This document shows positions 45,657 to 54,694 of a stretch of DNA of 64,000 bases, piece after piece. The notes under the pieces are model-generated. The model had not been told where the DNA came from and searched no databases. It was given only the letters and a program-made list of their open reading frames with translations. The stretch is from contig NC_017668.1 in the NCBI RefSeq assembly GCF_000284515.1, positions 868,001 through 932,000 of the forward strand. The letters run 5' to 3'. Numbering within the stretch: the first letter of the stretch is position 1; each line of letters opens with the position of its first letter. This DNA comes from Halobacillus halophilus DSM 2266. GTDB lineage: Bacteria > Bacillota > Bacilli > Bacillales > Halobacillaceae. The position numbers and the translations under genes were made by a program.

Positions 45657-46260
45657 AAAGCTCCCGATACTGGAAGACTCAGTTTCGAGATAGTTGGGCC
45701 CGTTACTAAGATGGGGATGAGGGTTGGTTGGGAAATAATTCGCTTTCCTGCGGGGGAACTAGCAAGCCTCCTCGGTCGTTTCACTCCCTGTGGGGTCTCG
45801 CCTCGCTCCTTCTCCCGCGGGAGTCTCACCATTTCCCCACCAACCCAACTATAATTTTGCGAACGGAACCTGCCAGTAGAAAAAAGTGGGAACCTTACAT
45901 CGTCTTAAATGCTTCTATAGCGGCGTTTATATCTTGTACAGACTCGGTGCTTAGCGTGGATCGCACAGGTTATTCTTCGTCATATGAAGGCATTTACGTA
46001 AAGGATTTCGAGCTCTACATGATCGTAAAGGTGCGGAAGGGAACGGCGAAGACTCCTGCGGGATGAACATGACAGGTGAGGCCCCGGAAGGCGCCAGCCT
46101 GAGGAGACTCAGCGCAAGGGATGTTCGACTAAGATCGCCACGTCCTGTGGCAACGTCGAACGACCCTGCGTCGTGCAGGGCCGCGAAAAGCGAGCCGTTC
46201 CCTGGAGCGCCTCTCTCCACACAATATCTCGAAGCTGAGTTTTCCACAATCCGGCGCTTT
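45657..46260 (+). repeat. Composite inverted repeat element R5
   Basis: Complete copy with alpha end AAAGCTCCCG left and beta end right. Module A (about 45720-45847) has a GCGGG / CCCGC stem. The spacer is almost the same as in R2. Module B (about 46031-46205) contains the 60-nt insert at 46123-46182. The right TIR is diverged (GAAGCTGAGTTTTCC). It lies between the lysine operon terminator and the YjiH gene. From 46261 to the gene at 46509 I see only AT-rich promoter-like sequence. Confidence 0.85.
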
Positions 46261-46508
46261 AGTGGAATAGAAGTGATGGGAACTATTCAAAAGCGTTTGG
46301 TATGATCATTATAGAAAATTAGATGATTATGTATATTTATTCCTTAATATGGATGGGGTTATTAGAAATTGAAACAGAGGAGTAAGTTTCTTCTTAAAAA
46401 CCATTGAATCAATATGCAATAAAATGTATGATTAACAAATTGAAAAGGATATATAACCTTTAAATTCGAAAAAAATATGCATTCATATTCAGAAGTGGAG
46501 GAAGGAAG

Positions 46509-47885
46509 ATGGAGTTAGAAAAGCAAGAACTACAGATGGAAAAGAAATATACAGCCAAACAATTAGTTAAATTCTTAATCCCGTCTATCATAGGGGTGCT
46601 ATTGTTCCTCGTGCCCATCTCCGTAGATGGTACGGTCACGATTGGACTCGGAGTAATGGCTGATGGGCTGCAGGCTGCTATTTCCGATTACATTCCTTTA
46701 TTTATGACAAGTGTACTTTGGATTTCAGCTGTCGGCGCAATTGCAATCAAAGGAATCAGCCAGCCCGCAATTCGCAATCATACATTTATTGCAAAATTAT
46801 TTGATGTTGGCTTATTCTGGATTGTTCTGCGTTTACTGGGAGCTGTCTTTGCAACCCTGACACTCACTGGTGCAGGACCTGAAGTGGTGTCTTCTGAATT
46901 AACTGGTCAGGTTGTGTTATTTGATCTGATTCCCGTACTAATGGTCTGGTTTTTATTTGCCAGCTTGTTCATGCCGTTGTTATTGGAATTTGGATTAATG
47001 GATTTCATTGGGACGATGGTCCGTAAGGTTATGCATCCATTATTCAAACTTCCGGGCCGTTCCTCCGTCGATGCTTTAGCTTCATGGATGGGCAGTGGTA
47101 CGGTTGGAGTGTTGTTGACTACTCAGCAGTACGAAGGGGGCTATTACTCTAAACGGGAAGCGGCCGTGGTTGCGACTAACTTTTCCATTGCATCGATCGC
47201 CTTCAGTTTAGTTATTGCAAGATTCATAGGAATTGACCATATGTTCGTCCAGTTTTATTTCACGGTAGCCGTATGCGGTATTGTAGCGGCGGTGATCTGT
47301 CCGCGTCTTCCTCCGCTTTCCCAGAAGAAGAGTACGTACTATGGGCCGGCAGGAAAGCAAATTGATGAGGCTGTCCCTTCGGGGTATTCAAGCTTCCAAT
47401 GGGCGGTGGAACAGGCTGTAAGAAAGGCCGACCAGGTAAAAAGCGCTCGTAGTGTAATCAATAGAGGAATTTTCAATGTCGCCGATATTTGGCTCGGTCT
47501 TATTCCTCTGGTTATGGCCCTTGGGACGATTGCTCTTATGATTGCTGAATTTACGCCGATTTTCACGTTCTTATCTTATCCATTTATTCCTTTCTTGAAC
47601 CTGTTGCAAATACCAGAGGCTCAGGCCGCCGCTCCGGCAATGATTGTCGGATTTGCGGACATGTTCCTGCCAGCTGTTATCGGATCGGGAATTGAATCAG
47701 AGTTGACCCGCTTTATCATCGGAGTCATGTCTCTGACCCAATTAGTGTATATGTCTGAGATTGGTATTCTATTAATTAAATCGAAAATTCCTTTGAACAT
47801 TGGAGAATTGTTCATTATCTTTTTACAGAGAACCGTTATTACGCTGCCCATCGCAGCTTTGATGGCTCATCTATTATTCTTCTGA
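46509..47885 (+). CDS. YjiH family permease with nucleoside-recognition (Gate) domains
   Basis: 458-residue polytopic membrane protein with about ten helices and a central cytoplasmic loop (about 275-320). Blocks such as LASWMGSGTVGVLLTTQQYEGGYYSKREAA and MFLPAVIGSGIESELTRFIIGVMSLTQLVYMSEIG are those of the YjiH family with Gate domains. Members are poorly characterised and sit near amino acid catabolic genes. By context it may import lysine or a related amine (inference). GGAGGAAGG precedes ATG 46509. It is followed after 46 bases by the GabT-like gene, probably one operon. Confidence 0.8.
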   Translation: MELEKQELQMEKKYTAKQLVKFLIPSIIGVLLFLVPISVDGTVTIGLGVMADGLQAAISDYIPLFMTSVLWISAVGAIAIKGISQPAIRNHTFIAKLFDVGLFWIVLRLLGAVFATLTLTGAGPEVVSSELTGQVVLFDLIPVLMVWFLFASLFMPLLLEFGLMDFIGTMVRKVMHPLFKLPGRSSVDALASWMGSGTVGVLLTTQQYEGGYYSKREAAVVATNFSIASIAFSLVIARFIGIDHMFVQFYFTVAVCGIVAAVICPRLPPLSQKKSTYYGPAGKQIDEAVPSGYSSFQWAVEQAVRKADQVKSARSVINRGIFNVADIWLGLIPLVMALGTIALMIAEFTPIFTFLSYPFIPFLNLLQIPEAQAAAPAMIVGFADMFLPAVIGSGIESELTRFIIGVMSLTQLVYMSEIGILLIKSKIPLNIGELFIIFLQRTVITLPIAALMAHLLFF

Positions 47886-47931
47886 ACCGCGTGCTATTAT
47901 AGAGAGAGTTTTTTTATGGAGGTAGTTTTTA

Positions 47932-49245
47932 ATGGGGAACGACTGGAATCATCTTGTTGAAAATATGTCAAACCGGCTGGCGCCGAGCATGGCTAAGGAC
48001 CACCCGAACTTGCCAGTACTTAAAGAAGAAGGGTGCTATTATTACGGTGTAGATGGCAGAACGTATCTGGATTTTACTTCGGGTATTGCCACCACCAATG
48101 TGGGACATCGGCATCCAAAAGTGGTGGAGGCGATTAAGGAAGGAGCAGATCAGCTAGGGCACGGACCATCTGGAGTCATTATTTATGAATCAATTTTGAA
48201 ACTTGCAGACCGTCTGGCTGAAATCATGCCCGGGGATCTCGATTGCTTCTTTTTTGGAAATAGCGGAGCAGAAGCCATTGAAGGAGCCATCAAGCTAGCA
48301 AAACATGTGACGGAACGGCCTTACATTGTATCATTTATCGGCGGTTTTCACGGGCGTTCAATGGGAGCCCTCAGTGTAACAAGTTCAAAAAGTAAATACC
48401 GCAAGTTTCTAAATCCGACCGGATCTTATCAAATTCCATACGCCCAGGTGGAGGATGCCCCTGAAGGCACGGATCCAGAGCAGTTTGTAGTGCAGCAATT
48501 AGAAAAGGATTTCGAGCGATTGTTTGCCCACCAAGTGACATCTGATGAGGTAGCAGCTGTTTTAGTTGAACCTGTACTTGGAGAAGGTGGCTATATCGTC
48601 CCGCCAAAAGCCTGGCTACAAAAGGTCCGCGAACTATGCGACTATTACGGTTTATTACTCATTTTTGATGAGGTTCAGACAGGGTTCGGACGGACAGGTG
48701 AATGGTTTGCCTCCCAAACCTTTGATGTGACACCGGATATCATGGCGATTGCGAAAGGCATTGCTAATGGAATGCCGCTCAGTGCGACGGTTGCTCCAAA
48801 TGCACTGATGAAGCAGTGGCCGTTGGGAAGTCATGCCACAACTTTCGGTGGAAATCCAATCGCCTGTTCTGCAGCCAATGCGGTTCTGGATGTGATACAG
48901 GAAGAGAATCTGCTTGAAAATACGAAGAAAGCTGGAGCTTACGCTGCTGAGAAGCTGCATAAGATAAAAGGGCGGCATCCATCAATCGGACGCATCCGGT
49001 CAGTCGGTCTTATGATCGGTATTGAAATCGTGGATCCCGTTACTGGAAAACCCAACAGTGAAGGTTTATTTAACGTTCTGGACAAGGCTCTTGAAAATGG
49101 AGTTCTCTTTTACTTTGGCGGCAATCAGACGGAAATCATTCGAATGATACCTCCATTAACGATAAGTAAAGAACAGATTGACGAGGGTCTGAAGATGTTT
49201 GAGGAAGCTTTAACGGCTTATGAAGAAGAAATAACGGTGTATTAG
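47932..49245 (+). CDS. Class III omega-aminotransferase (GabT-like)
   Basis: 437 residues, PLP fold-type I class III. Seen: [58 protein letters not shown], the [20 protein letters not shown] block with the PLP-ring Asp, the Schiff-base Lys in [17 protein letters not shown] (about 279) and [13 protein letters not shown]. Substrate unknown; candidates in this setting are an omega-amino acid, 5-aminovalerate or lysine itself. ATGGAGG precedes ATG 47932. Confidence 0.85.
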   Translation: MGNDWNHLVENMSNRLAPSMAKDHPNLPVLKEEGCYYYGVDGRTYLDFTSGIATTNVGHRHPKVVEAIKEGADQLGHGPSGVIIYESILKLADRLAEIMPGDLDCFFFGNSGAEAIEGAIKLAKHVTERPYIVSFIGGFHGRSMGALSVTSSKSKYRKFLNPTGSYQIPYAQVEDAPEGTDPEQFVVQQLEKDFERLFAHQVTSDEVAAVLVEPVLGEGGYIVPPKAWLQKVRELCDYYGLLLIFDEVQTGFGRTGEWFASQTFDVTPDIMAIAKGIANGMPLSATVAPNALMKQWPLGSHATTFGGNPIACSAANAVLDVIQEENLLENTKKAGAYAAEKLHKIKGRHPSIGRIRSVGLMIGIEIVDPVTGKPNSEGLFNVLDKALENGVLFYFGGNQTEIIRMIPPLTISKEQIDEGLKMFEEALTAYEEEITVY

Positions 49246-49285
49246 AAAAAGACGAGAGATCGCTGTTGATCTCTCGTCTTTATTA
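49246..49285 (+). terminator. Terminator after the GabT-like gene
   Basis: A perfect 14-bp stem AAAGACGAGAGATC / GATCTCTCGTCTTT with a 6-nt loop. Confidence 0.88.
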
Positions 49286-49329
49286 GTGTAAAACTTTTAT
49301 GAATGACCCAAAACTGCGTTGTACTTCGT

Positions 49330-50115
49330 CTATTTTAAAAGCGCCGTTTCTACTTTTGCTACGGGTTCTGTTTTTTCCTTAGATAGGAACCAGCCGCCGG
49401 CACCGATAGTGAGGAGAACAGACCAGAAGATAAGTTTCCAGGTCAGGCTTTTAGCAAAACCGTCCGCTAATAGTGCGACTTCTGGGTGGTCGAGTGTATA
49501 GACAGCGAGCTTCACGCCTACCCAACCGACAATAAGGTAAGCAGCTGTCTCAAGACCAGGGCGCTTGTCGAGAAGAATTACAAAATATCTAGCAGCGAAA
49601 CGCATGATGATGAGGCCGATTATACCGCCGGCAAGAATAACGGCAAAGTGTCCGCCGTCTAAACCGCCGATTTGAGGGAGGCTGGTAGCAGGGAGCATCA
49701 CGGCCAAAGCTACAGCAGCAAGGATGGAATCAACAGCGAACGCAATATCAGCAAGTTCGACTTTAACAACGGTCATCCAGAAGCCTGAGCTTTTGCTTGT
49801 GGAGTGTGATTTTTTCAATTTTGGTTTCAATACATGTTTTTTCAACAAATGGTAAGCAGCTATTCCAATTAAATACAAAGCACCAATAGCTTGAACCTGC
49901 CAAATTTGGACCAGGTAGGAGATGACAAACAGGGAGGCAAATCGGAAAACGAAAGCTCCGCCTAGACCATAAAACAAAGCCTTTTTCCGCTGCTTTTCCG
50001 GAAGGTGTTTTACCATAGTAGCAATGACAAGGGCGTTGTCTGCTGCCAAAATTCCCTCAAGACCAATTAGAATTAATAAGACCCAGCCGTATTCCATCAA
50101 TAATGAAATGTCCAT
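49330..50115 (-). CDS. TerC family protein, manganese exporter candidate
   Basis: 261-residue membrane protein with seven or eight helices. TerC signature acidic residues are present in LEGILAADNALVIATMV (about 19-35) and VELADIAFAVDSILAAVAL (about 118-136). B. subtilis YkoY and YceF of this family export Mn2+, supporting metalation of secreted proteins (family knowledge). The upstream Mn riboswitch strongly supports a manganese role here. GAGGAG precedes the ATG. Second gene of a two-gene operon, 29 bases after the Spo0M-like gene. Confidence 0.85.
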   Translation of the reverse strand: MDISLLMEYGWVLLILIGLEGILAADNALVIATMVKHLPEKQRKKALFYGLGGAFVFRFASLFVISYLVQIWQVQAIGALYLIGIAAYHLLKKHVLKPKLKKSHSTSKSSGFWMTVVKVELADIAFAVDSILAAVALAVMLPATSLPQIGGLDGGHFAVILAGGIIGLIIMRFAARYFVILLDKRPGLETAAYLIVGWVGVKLAVYTLDHPEVALLADGFAKSLTWKLIFWSVLLTIGAGGWFLSKEKTEPVAKVETALLK

Positions 50116-50144
50116 TCATTTTCTCCTCTTTAATGTATTATGGT

Positions 50145-50531
50145 TTAATTCAAAACGACAAGTTCGTCGTGGTCAAAACTTTTCACATCATCGGTAAATA
50201 CAATTTTTGTCTTTAAGCGATACGTCTCTGCGTTCGTTGTAGGAGGAAGATCTTCCGGAATTTGATAGTGAAAGGGAACTTCACGCATTCCTTTTGGTTC
50301 CATTGTCTGAGACATTAACACGGTAGCAGCTGGGGCAATTACTTCGGTTTTCCGGCCTTTCGTTTCTTTTACAAAATCGCATTCCAGTCGTTTAATTTTT
50401 TGCGGCAGCCATCCGCCATAAATGTGGAAAGAACCCTTTACGATGGCGCCTGGTACAATCTGATGAGATTGCAGCACTAAATCTACTTTCGGGGAACCAA
50501 TTTTAAATAAGTTTAATAATGATTGAATCAC
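50145..50531 (-). CDS. Spo0M-like arrestin-fold protein, half length
   Basis: 128 residues that match only one beta-sandwich of the Spo0M/arrestin-like family: KIGSPKVDLVLQSHQIVPGAIVKGSFHI at the N-terminus (VDLVL...VPG is typical) and GMREVPFHYQIPEDLPPTTN toward the end. Spo0M itself is about 258 residues with two sandwiches, so this is a short form. GTG 50531 is chosen because AAGGAGG lies 9 bases upstream; a longer form to 50576 has no site. It is placed directly behind a Mn riboswitch together with TerC, which suggests a link to Mn-dependent export or sporulation (inference). Confidence 0.65.
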   Translation of the reverse strand: MIQSLLNLFKIGSPKVDLVLQSHQIVPGAIVKGSFHIYGGWLPQKIKRLECDFVKETKGRKTEVIAPAATVLMSQTMEPKGMREVPFHYQIPEDLPPTTNAETYRLKTKIVFTDDVKSFDHDELVVLN

Positions 50532-50583
50532 GAGCTGGATCCTCCTTAGATTTTTTGGTATTGGTTCGATAATCAACTTTCAT
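50503..50583 (-). CDS. Possible 26-codon leader ORF overlapping the Spo0M-like start
   Basis: ATG at 50583 has GAAGGAG 9 bases upstream and encodes MKVDYRTNTKKSKEDPARDS plus six hydrophobic residues before TAA at 50503. It lies between the riboswitch terminator and the Spo0M-like gene and overlaps that gene's start in another frame, so translation could be coupled. It is short enough to be chance. Confidence 0.35.
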   Translation of the reverse strand: MKVDYRTNTKKSKEDPARDSIIIKLI

Positions 50584-50611
50584 TGAATGATACTCCTTCT
50601 TTTTTGTGCAT

Positions 50612-50646
50612 TAAAAAAACCTTTACCATCGCTCTGGTAAAGGTTT
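50612..50646 (-). terminator. Riboswitch-controlled terminator
   Basis: Minus-strand AAACCUUUACC / GGUAAAGGUUU stem followed by seven U. Its 5' arm can alternatively pair with the upstream GGUAAAGGU. Confidence 0.85.
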
Positions 50647-50679
50647 GGGATATCCAAATAAATATACCTTTACCAAATT

Positions 50680-50770
50680 GGCAAAGGTCTCGCAAACAAC
50701 ATTATGTTGCCAGTTAAGCCGGTGATGAATCATCACGTATTGTCGACATAACTGTAAGCTACTCCCCTTT
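50680..50770 (-). promoter_or_regulatory. yybP-ykoY manganese riboswitch aptamer
   Basis: Minus-strand RNA shows the conserved elements of the yybP-ykoY class: AAAGGGGAGUAGC at the 5' side, CGUGAUGAUUCAUCACCGGC hairpin, GGCAACAU and the 3' GCGAGACCUUUGCC. CAAAGG and CCUUUG can close P1. Downstream, GGUAAAGGU (about 50664-50672) can pair with the aptamer's CCUUUGCC or with the terminator's CCUUUACC. This matches an ON switch in which Mn2+ stabilises P1 and prevents termination. It controls the Spo0M-like and TerC genes. Confidence 0.9.
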
Positions 50771-50894
50771 GGAGTATTATAAGCTCCTTATGAGCACAGT
50801 CTTTACTCTCTAACTGTAACTCTATATTATTATATTTTTCCAACTCTGTCAATTTATATTTTGAAAATTCTTTCATCGGACACGCCTGAATTTA

Positions 50895-50985
50895 TCTGAG
50901 GAACGGTTGGCAAGGGCAGGATTGGCAGTTGCGCCACTCCTGCAGATAAGGATAGACTGGTGAGACCCTGGAGGATGAAGGGATG
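50895..50985 (+). repeat. Degenerate single-module relic of the R family
   Basis: ACTCCTGC...GGTGAGACCCTGG at 50937-50970 resembles the module B core (GACTCCTGCGGG...GGTGAGACCCCGG) seen in R1, R2 and R5, but no terminal inverted repeats or partner module are visible. Confidence 0.35.
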
Positions 50986-51117
50986 CCGTTGAAAAGGTAC
51001 GTTTTAATTATCAATCCAGAAGACAGCCTAAGTATTGTGGAAGCAAAATCGATGAGGCATGCCTATGAGAATCACTACGGCAAAATTACCAGTGATCCTT
51101 CAGGCGACTATCCGTAA
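50983..51117 (+). CDS. Short hypothetical ORF upstream of the SDR gene
   Basis: 44 codons from ATG 50983, with GGAGGATGAAGGG just upstream, to TAA 51117, 24 bases before the SDR start. The product (starting MPLKRYVLIINPEDSLSIVE) is soluble and of ordinary composition. I do not recognise it; it could be a real small protein, a fragment of a decayed gene, or chance. Confidence 0.35.
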   Translation: MPLKRYVLIINPEDSLSIVEAKSMRHAYENHYGKITSDPSGDYP

Positions 51118-51141
51118 AATAATTAGTTAGGAGAATGAAAT

Positions 51142-51882
51142 ATGCCCGATATAACAAATCAAATAATCCTTGTTACCGGGGCTAATCGAGGACAGGGGAA
51201 AGCGATGGCTGAACATTTGGCTGAACTGGGGAGCCGTGTGGTGGTTGCCGCCCGGGATTATTCTCAAGCAATGGAAACAGCTGAAGAAATCGGAAATGAA
51301 AAGGCTTTTCCAGTCAAGTTGGATGTTACCAATGAAGAAGAATGGAAAGAAGCAGTCAGTCTGGTCATTAAAAAATTCGGCCGAATCGATACTCTTATTA
51401 ATAATGCTGGAATCCTTATACGTAAACCTTTCAGTCAACTCACAATAGAAGAATATCAACAGTTAATTCATGTAAACCAGCTCGGAGTATTCATCGGCAT
51501 GCAAACCGTTACTCCTTACATGGAAAAACAGAAAAAGGGATCGATCATTAATAACCTATCCATTTCATCTTTTGCTCCTATCAGCCGTTCCTCAGCTTAT
51601 GCCGCAACTAAGGCGGCAGTGGTGGCCATGTCTAAATCTGCGGCAATTGAATTAGGACCGAAAGGCATTCGAGTCAATATGATTCATCCCGGGGGGATCG
51701 AAACGGAGATGGCTACTCAGGGTAAAGGAGTTCCGGAGTCCTATCAAAATATCCCTTTGGGTCGTATTGGGCAGCCTATAGAAATAGCCAGAGTGGCAGC
51801 TTTTCTTGCTTCGGATGAAAGTTCATACTGCACAGGGACGGAAATCGTGGTAGATGGAGGCATGACACTTGGTACCTCTTGA
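51142..51882 (+). CDS. SDR family NAD(P)-dependent oxidoreductase
   Basis: 246-residue classical short-chain dehydrogenase. TGANRGQGKAMAEHL (cofactor Gly motif, residues 12-26), LINNAGILIRKPF (NNAG), catalytic Ser in LSISSFAPIS and YAATKAAVVAMSKSAA (Tyr-Lys), then VNMIHPGGIETEM and CTGTEIVVDGGM. Substrate unknown. AGGAG lies 9 bases before ATG 51142. Confidence 0.88.
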   Translation: MPDITNQIILVTGANRGQGKAMAEHLAELGSRVVVAARDYSQAMETAEEIGNEKAFPVKLDVTNEEEWKEAVSLVIKKFGRIDTLINNAGILIRKPFSQLTIEEYQQLIHVNQLGVFIGMQTVTPYMEKQKKGSIINNLSISSFAPISRSSAYAATKAAVVAMSKSAAIELGPKGIRVNMIHPGGIETEMATQGKGVPESYQNIPLGRIGQPIEIARVAAFLASDESSYCTGTEIVVDGGMTLGTS

Positions 51883-52059
51883 GATATAGAGGGCAAATCG
51901 TGATGTATTTTTTAGTTATCACGTCTGCCAGGTAAAGGCAGGTTTGTTTAAATAACATCACGAATTGTTTAAGTTTTTGTAACAAAAAGACGCATTTTGT
52001 ACATCTATGGTATGATAACTTAGGTTTATTGAAATTATATTATAATAAGGATGATCATT

Positions 52060-53184
52060 ATGCAGAAAGATAGAATTGAATCTATCTATTTTTTAAGGCT
52101 GTTTGCCATGCTGATGGTTGTACTAGTTCATACTACAGGTATCTTCCAATCCGTCTTTTCTGAAGGTAGTATGGAGTTTGGAGTCTATCACTTTATCAAT
52201 CGGATTATACGATTAGAAGCTGGTATCTTCATTATGATTACAGCCATGGTATTTTTCTATAAATATATAGATAAAAAAATGACAGTACCGGAATTAAAAG
52301 ATTATTACAAGAAGCGGGCGCTTTATATTGTGGTTCCCTACCTTTTATGGGCCTTATTTTATGAAGCTTTCTCTCTTTATATTGGAGCGGTTCCTCTTAA
52401 TTTTGCAGAGATGACCTGGAGAATAATCCAAGGAGAATCCTTTTACCAGCTTCATTTTATATTCTTAATTGTGCAATTTTATCTGGTATTTCCTATTATT
52501 TTGTTTGTTGCGCAGAAAGTTCCTGTGTTTAAAAAATATATGTGGGTATTTGGAATTGCTATAGAAATCGGTTACTATTTCTTTGACCAGACGTTCAAGT
52601 TGATTCCGTTTTCCATCTTCCTAAGTTCTCTGGGACCTTATTTGCTGGGAGCGTGGATCGGTACGTATTATAAGGAACAGCGCTCGCTCATCTATAGAAA
52701 AACGAATGTTGCGTGGGCCGTTTTTGCACTGGCAGCCGGTGTGACTACCGTGTTCTTACACTATCATTTATACACGGTTTCTACGTTCGTCCTCCCGGGG
52801 TATGTTTATTTAATTATGAACCTTTCCTACATTCTAAGTGGGAGCTATATATTGTTCCGATTGACCGAAGTTGTCTGTGATAAATGGCCAGCCATTATTC
52901 CGTATGTGCAGCGTGTGGCTGTGTATTCTTTTGGATTTTATCTGCTTCATCCTTTTATCCTGAAACTCGTGGCTCAGTTCATTCCTGCGCCAGAAGGGTA
53001 TTGGTTCCATCTGTTTATTCTTCTCAGGTACGTGAGCACGATTGTCCTTTGTTACTTGGTCATCTGGTTCACCCATAAGTACTTCGTACGGCCTGGATTA
53101 CTATTTGGAAAACTCCCAAGAAGAGCACCTTCGATTTTGGAAACACCTAAAGTTTCAACGGAAAATAAAAGGACTGGAACGTAA
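52060..53184 (+). CDS. Membrane acyltransferase (Acyltransferase_3 family)
   Basis: 374 residues with ten or so membrane helices. The N-terminal block SIYFLRLFAMLMVVLVHTTG contains the family His of the first helix; VPYLLWALFYEAF and HFIFLIVQFYLVFPI follow. Such proteins O-acylate cell-surface or secreted glycans; the substrate is unknown. ATG 52060 has AAGGA 9 bases upstream; ATG 52051 is adjacent to that site. It is a single gene with a terminator. Confidence 0.82.
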   Translation: MQKDRIESIYFLRLFAMLMVVLVHTTGIFQSVFSEGSMEFGVYHFINRIIRLEAGIFIMITAMVFFYKYIDKKMTVPELKDYYKKRALYIVVPYLLWALFYEAFSLYIGAVPLNFAEMTWRIIQGESFYQLHFIFLIVQFYLVFPIILFVAQKVPVFKKYMWVFGIAIEIGYYFFDQTFKLIPFSIFLSSLGPYLLGAWIGTYYKEQRSLIYRKTNVAWAVFALAAGVTTVFLHYHLYTVSTFVLPGYVYLIMNLSYILSGSYILFRLTEVVCDKWPAIIPYVQRVAVYSFGFYLLHPFILKLVAQFIPAPEGYWFHLFILLRYVSTIVLCYLVIWFTHKYFVRPGLLFGKLPRRAPSILETPKVSTENKRTGT

Positions 53185-53200
53185 ATTTAAATTTTTTTCA

Positions 53201-53237
53201 AAGATGTACGCTCTTTCCAGGGCGTGCATCTTTTTTT
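53201..53237 (+). terminator. Terminator of the acyltransferase gene
   Basis: AGATGTACGCTC / GGGCGTGCATCT stem with wobbles, followed by TTTTTTT. Confidence 0.8.
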
Positions 53238-53376
53238 AATCTGGAAGTGCTTCCATTACCCCCTCCAGATGATGAAGATTCTATTCTTCCTGACCGCCAT
53301 TCATAAACAAGGTTTATATTATATCGGAATAAGGAACAGAACCCATATAGTGTAAATTACGAAGGGGGAAATTAGA

Positions 53377-54126
53377 ATGAAGGAAAGAATCGATTATTTA
53401 ACTGAATGGTTACAAGGTAAAGTAAAAGAGGCAGGAGCGGATGGAGTTCTTGTAGGTATCAGCGGGGGGATCGATTCAGCTGTAGTTTCGTATTTAATTA
53501 AACGAGCATTCCCCGAAAACTCTTTAGGTGTACTGCTTCCTATTAATCAGGAAGTAAAAGACCAGACCGATGCTTTGAATGTAGTAGAAGGCGCTGACCT
53601 TGATTATGTAGGAATTAATCTAACGTCGTCTTATGAAACCACGTATTCAACTATTCAGGAAGAACTCGAAAAGAAAGGCGATTGGAATAGTGATAAATCC
53701 CAATTGGGTGGAGCGAATCTTCAGGCCCGCCTGCGTATGAGCACGCTTTATGCTGTCGCTAATAATTATAATTATCTAGTCGTAGGCACAGATAATGCTC
53801 CCGAAGATTATACAGGTTACTTTACGAAGTACGGAGACGGTGGCGTGGACTTAGTCCCTCTTATTAATATGAGAAAAGAAGAAGTAAGGGAAATGGCCAA
53901 GGCACTTAACGTAACAGATGCCATTATTCATAAGAAGCCGAGTGCAGAATTATGGGAAGGACAGTCCGATGAAGAAGAACTTGGTCTTTCCTATGACACG
54001 ATAGATGCTTACTTACGCGGAGAACAAATAAACCCAGAGGATGAAAAACTCCTGAAGGATCTGCATGAGAAAACAGAGCATAAGCGTCAGATTCCAGCAG
54101 GTCCGGAAAAATACAACGGAAAGTGA
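53377..54126 (+). CDS. nadE: NAD(+) synthase, ammonia-dependent
   Basis: Amidates deamido-NAD to NAD using ATP and ammonia. 249 residues; no glutaminase domain. P-loop VLVGISGGIDSAVVSYL (about 26-42), GGANLQARLRMSTLYAVAN (about 111-129), GTDNAPEDYTGYFTKYGDGG (about 140-159) and PSAELWEGQSDEEELGLSYD. Slightly shorter than B. subtilis NadE (272). GAAGGGGGAA precedes ATG 53377. It is followed 10 bases later by a hydrolase gene, likely one operon. Confidence 0.92.
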   Translation: MKERIDYLTEWLQGKVKEAGADGVLVGISGGIDSAVVSYLIKRAFPENSLGVLLPINQEVKDQTDALNVVEGADLDYVGINLTSSYETTYSTIQEELEKKGDWNSDKSQLGGANLQARLRMSTLYAVANNYNYLVVGTDNAPEDYTGYFTKYGDGGVDLVPLINMRKEEVREMAKALNVTDAIIHKKPSAELWEGQSDEEELGLSYDTIDAYLRGEQINPEDEKLLKDLHEKTEHKRQIPAGPEKYNGK

Positions 54127-54136
54127 GTTTTGTTAC

Positions 54137-54694
54137 ATGGAAAACGATACAGCGCTCATTATCATTGATATGATCAATAAAATGGATTTTAACGGAGGCG
54201 AAGACCTTCTTGAGAATACAAAGCCTATGGTTGAAAACCTCCAATCTTTTAAAAAGGAAATGCAAAAAGAAGGCTTACCTGTCATTTATGTTAATGATAA
54301 CTTTGGTCTTTGGCAGGATAATGTATCTGACTTGATTGATGAATGCAGGAAGGGACAGGGAGAATCGGTTATCAATCAAATTCTTCCTGATGAAGATGAC
54401 TATTTCATCATTAAGCCTAAGCATTCAGGCTTTTTTGGAACTCAGCTTGATATCCTGCTCAATCAATTAGGTGTGAAGAACCTCATTTTAACTGGAATTG
54501 CAGGAGATATCTGCGTTTTATTCACAGCAAATGACGCGTACATGCGTGAGTACAATTTGTGGGTTCCGGAAGATTGCACGGCCTCAGAAAAAGCAGAAGG
54601 CAATGAAAATGCCCTCAAAATTATTGAGCGCTCCTTATTTACGAGTACAGCACCAACCACTGAAGAAAGGTACCAGTCCATTTTTGAGGATTGA
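54137..54694 (+). CDS. Isochorismatase-family cysteine hydrolase (nicotinamidase-like)
   Basis: 185 residues with the catalytic triad pattern of this family: Asp in LIIIDMINKMDF (residue 11), Lys in FIIKPKHSGFFGTQLD (about 96) and Cys in LTGIAGDICVLFTANDAYM (about 132). Being 10 bases behind nadE suggests nicotinamide salvage, as nicotinamidase feeds the NAD pathway, but the metal-binding Asp-x-His motif of PncA is not evident, so another amide substrate is possible. The ribosome binding site is weak, consistent with translational coupling. Confidence 0.78.
   Translation: MENDTALIIIDMINKMDFNGGEDLLENTKPMVENLQSFKKEMQKEGLPVIYVNDNFGLWQDNVSDLIDECRKGQGESVINQILPDEDDYFIIKPKHSGFFGTQLDILLNQLGVKNLILTGIAGDICVLFTANDAYMREYNLWVPEDCTASEKAEGNENALKIIERSLFTSTAPTTEERYQSIFED

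Noticed and set aside
45516-46305. Three overlapping frames of about 80-112 codons across R5
   Set aside because: They follow the repeat, not a gene; the same sequence in R2 has stops in the matching frames.
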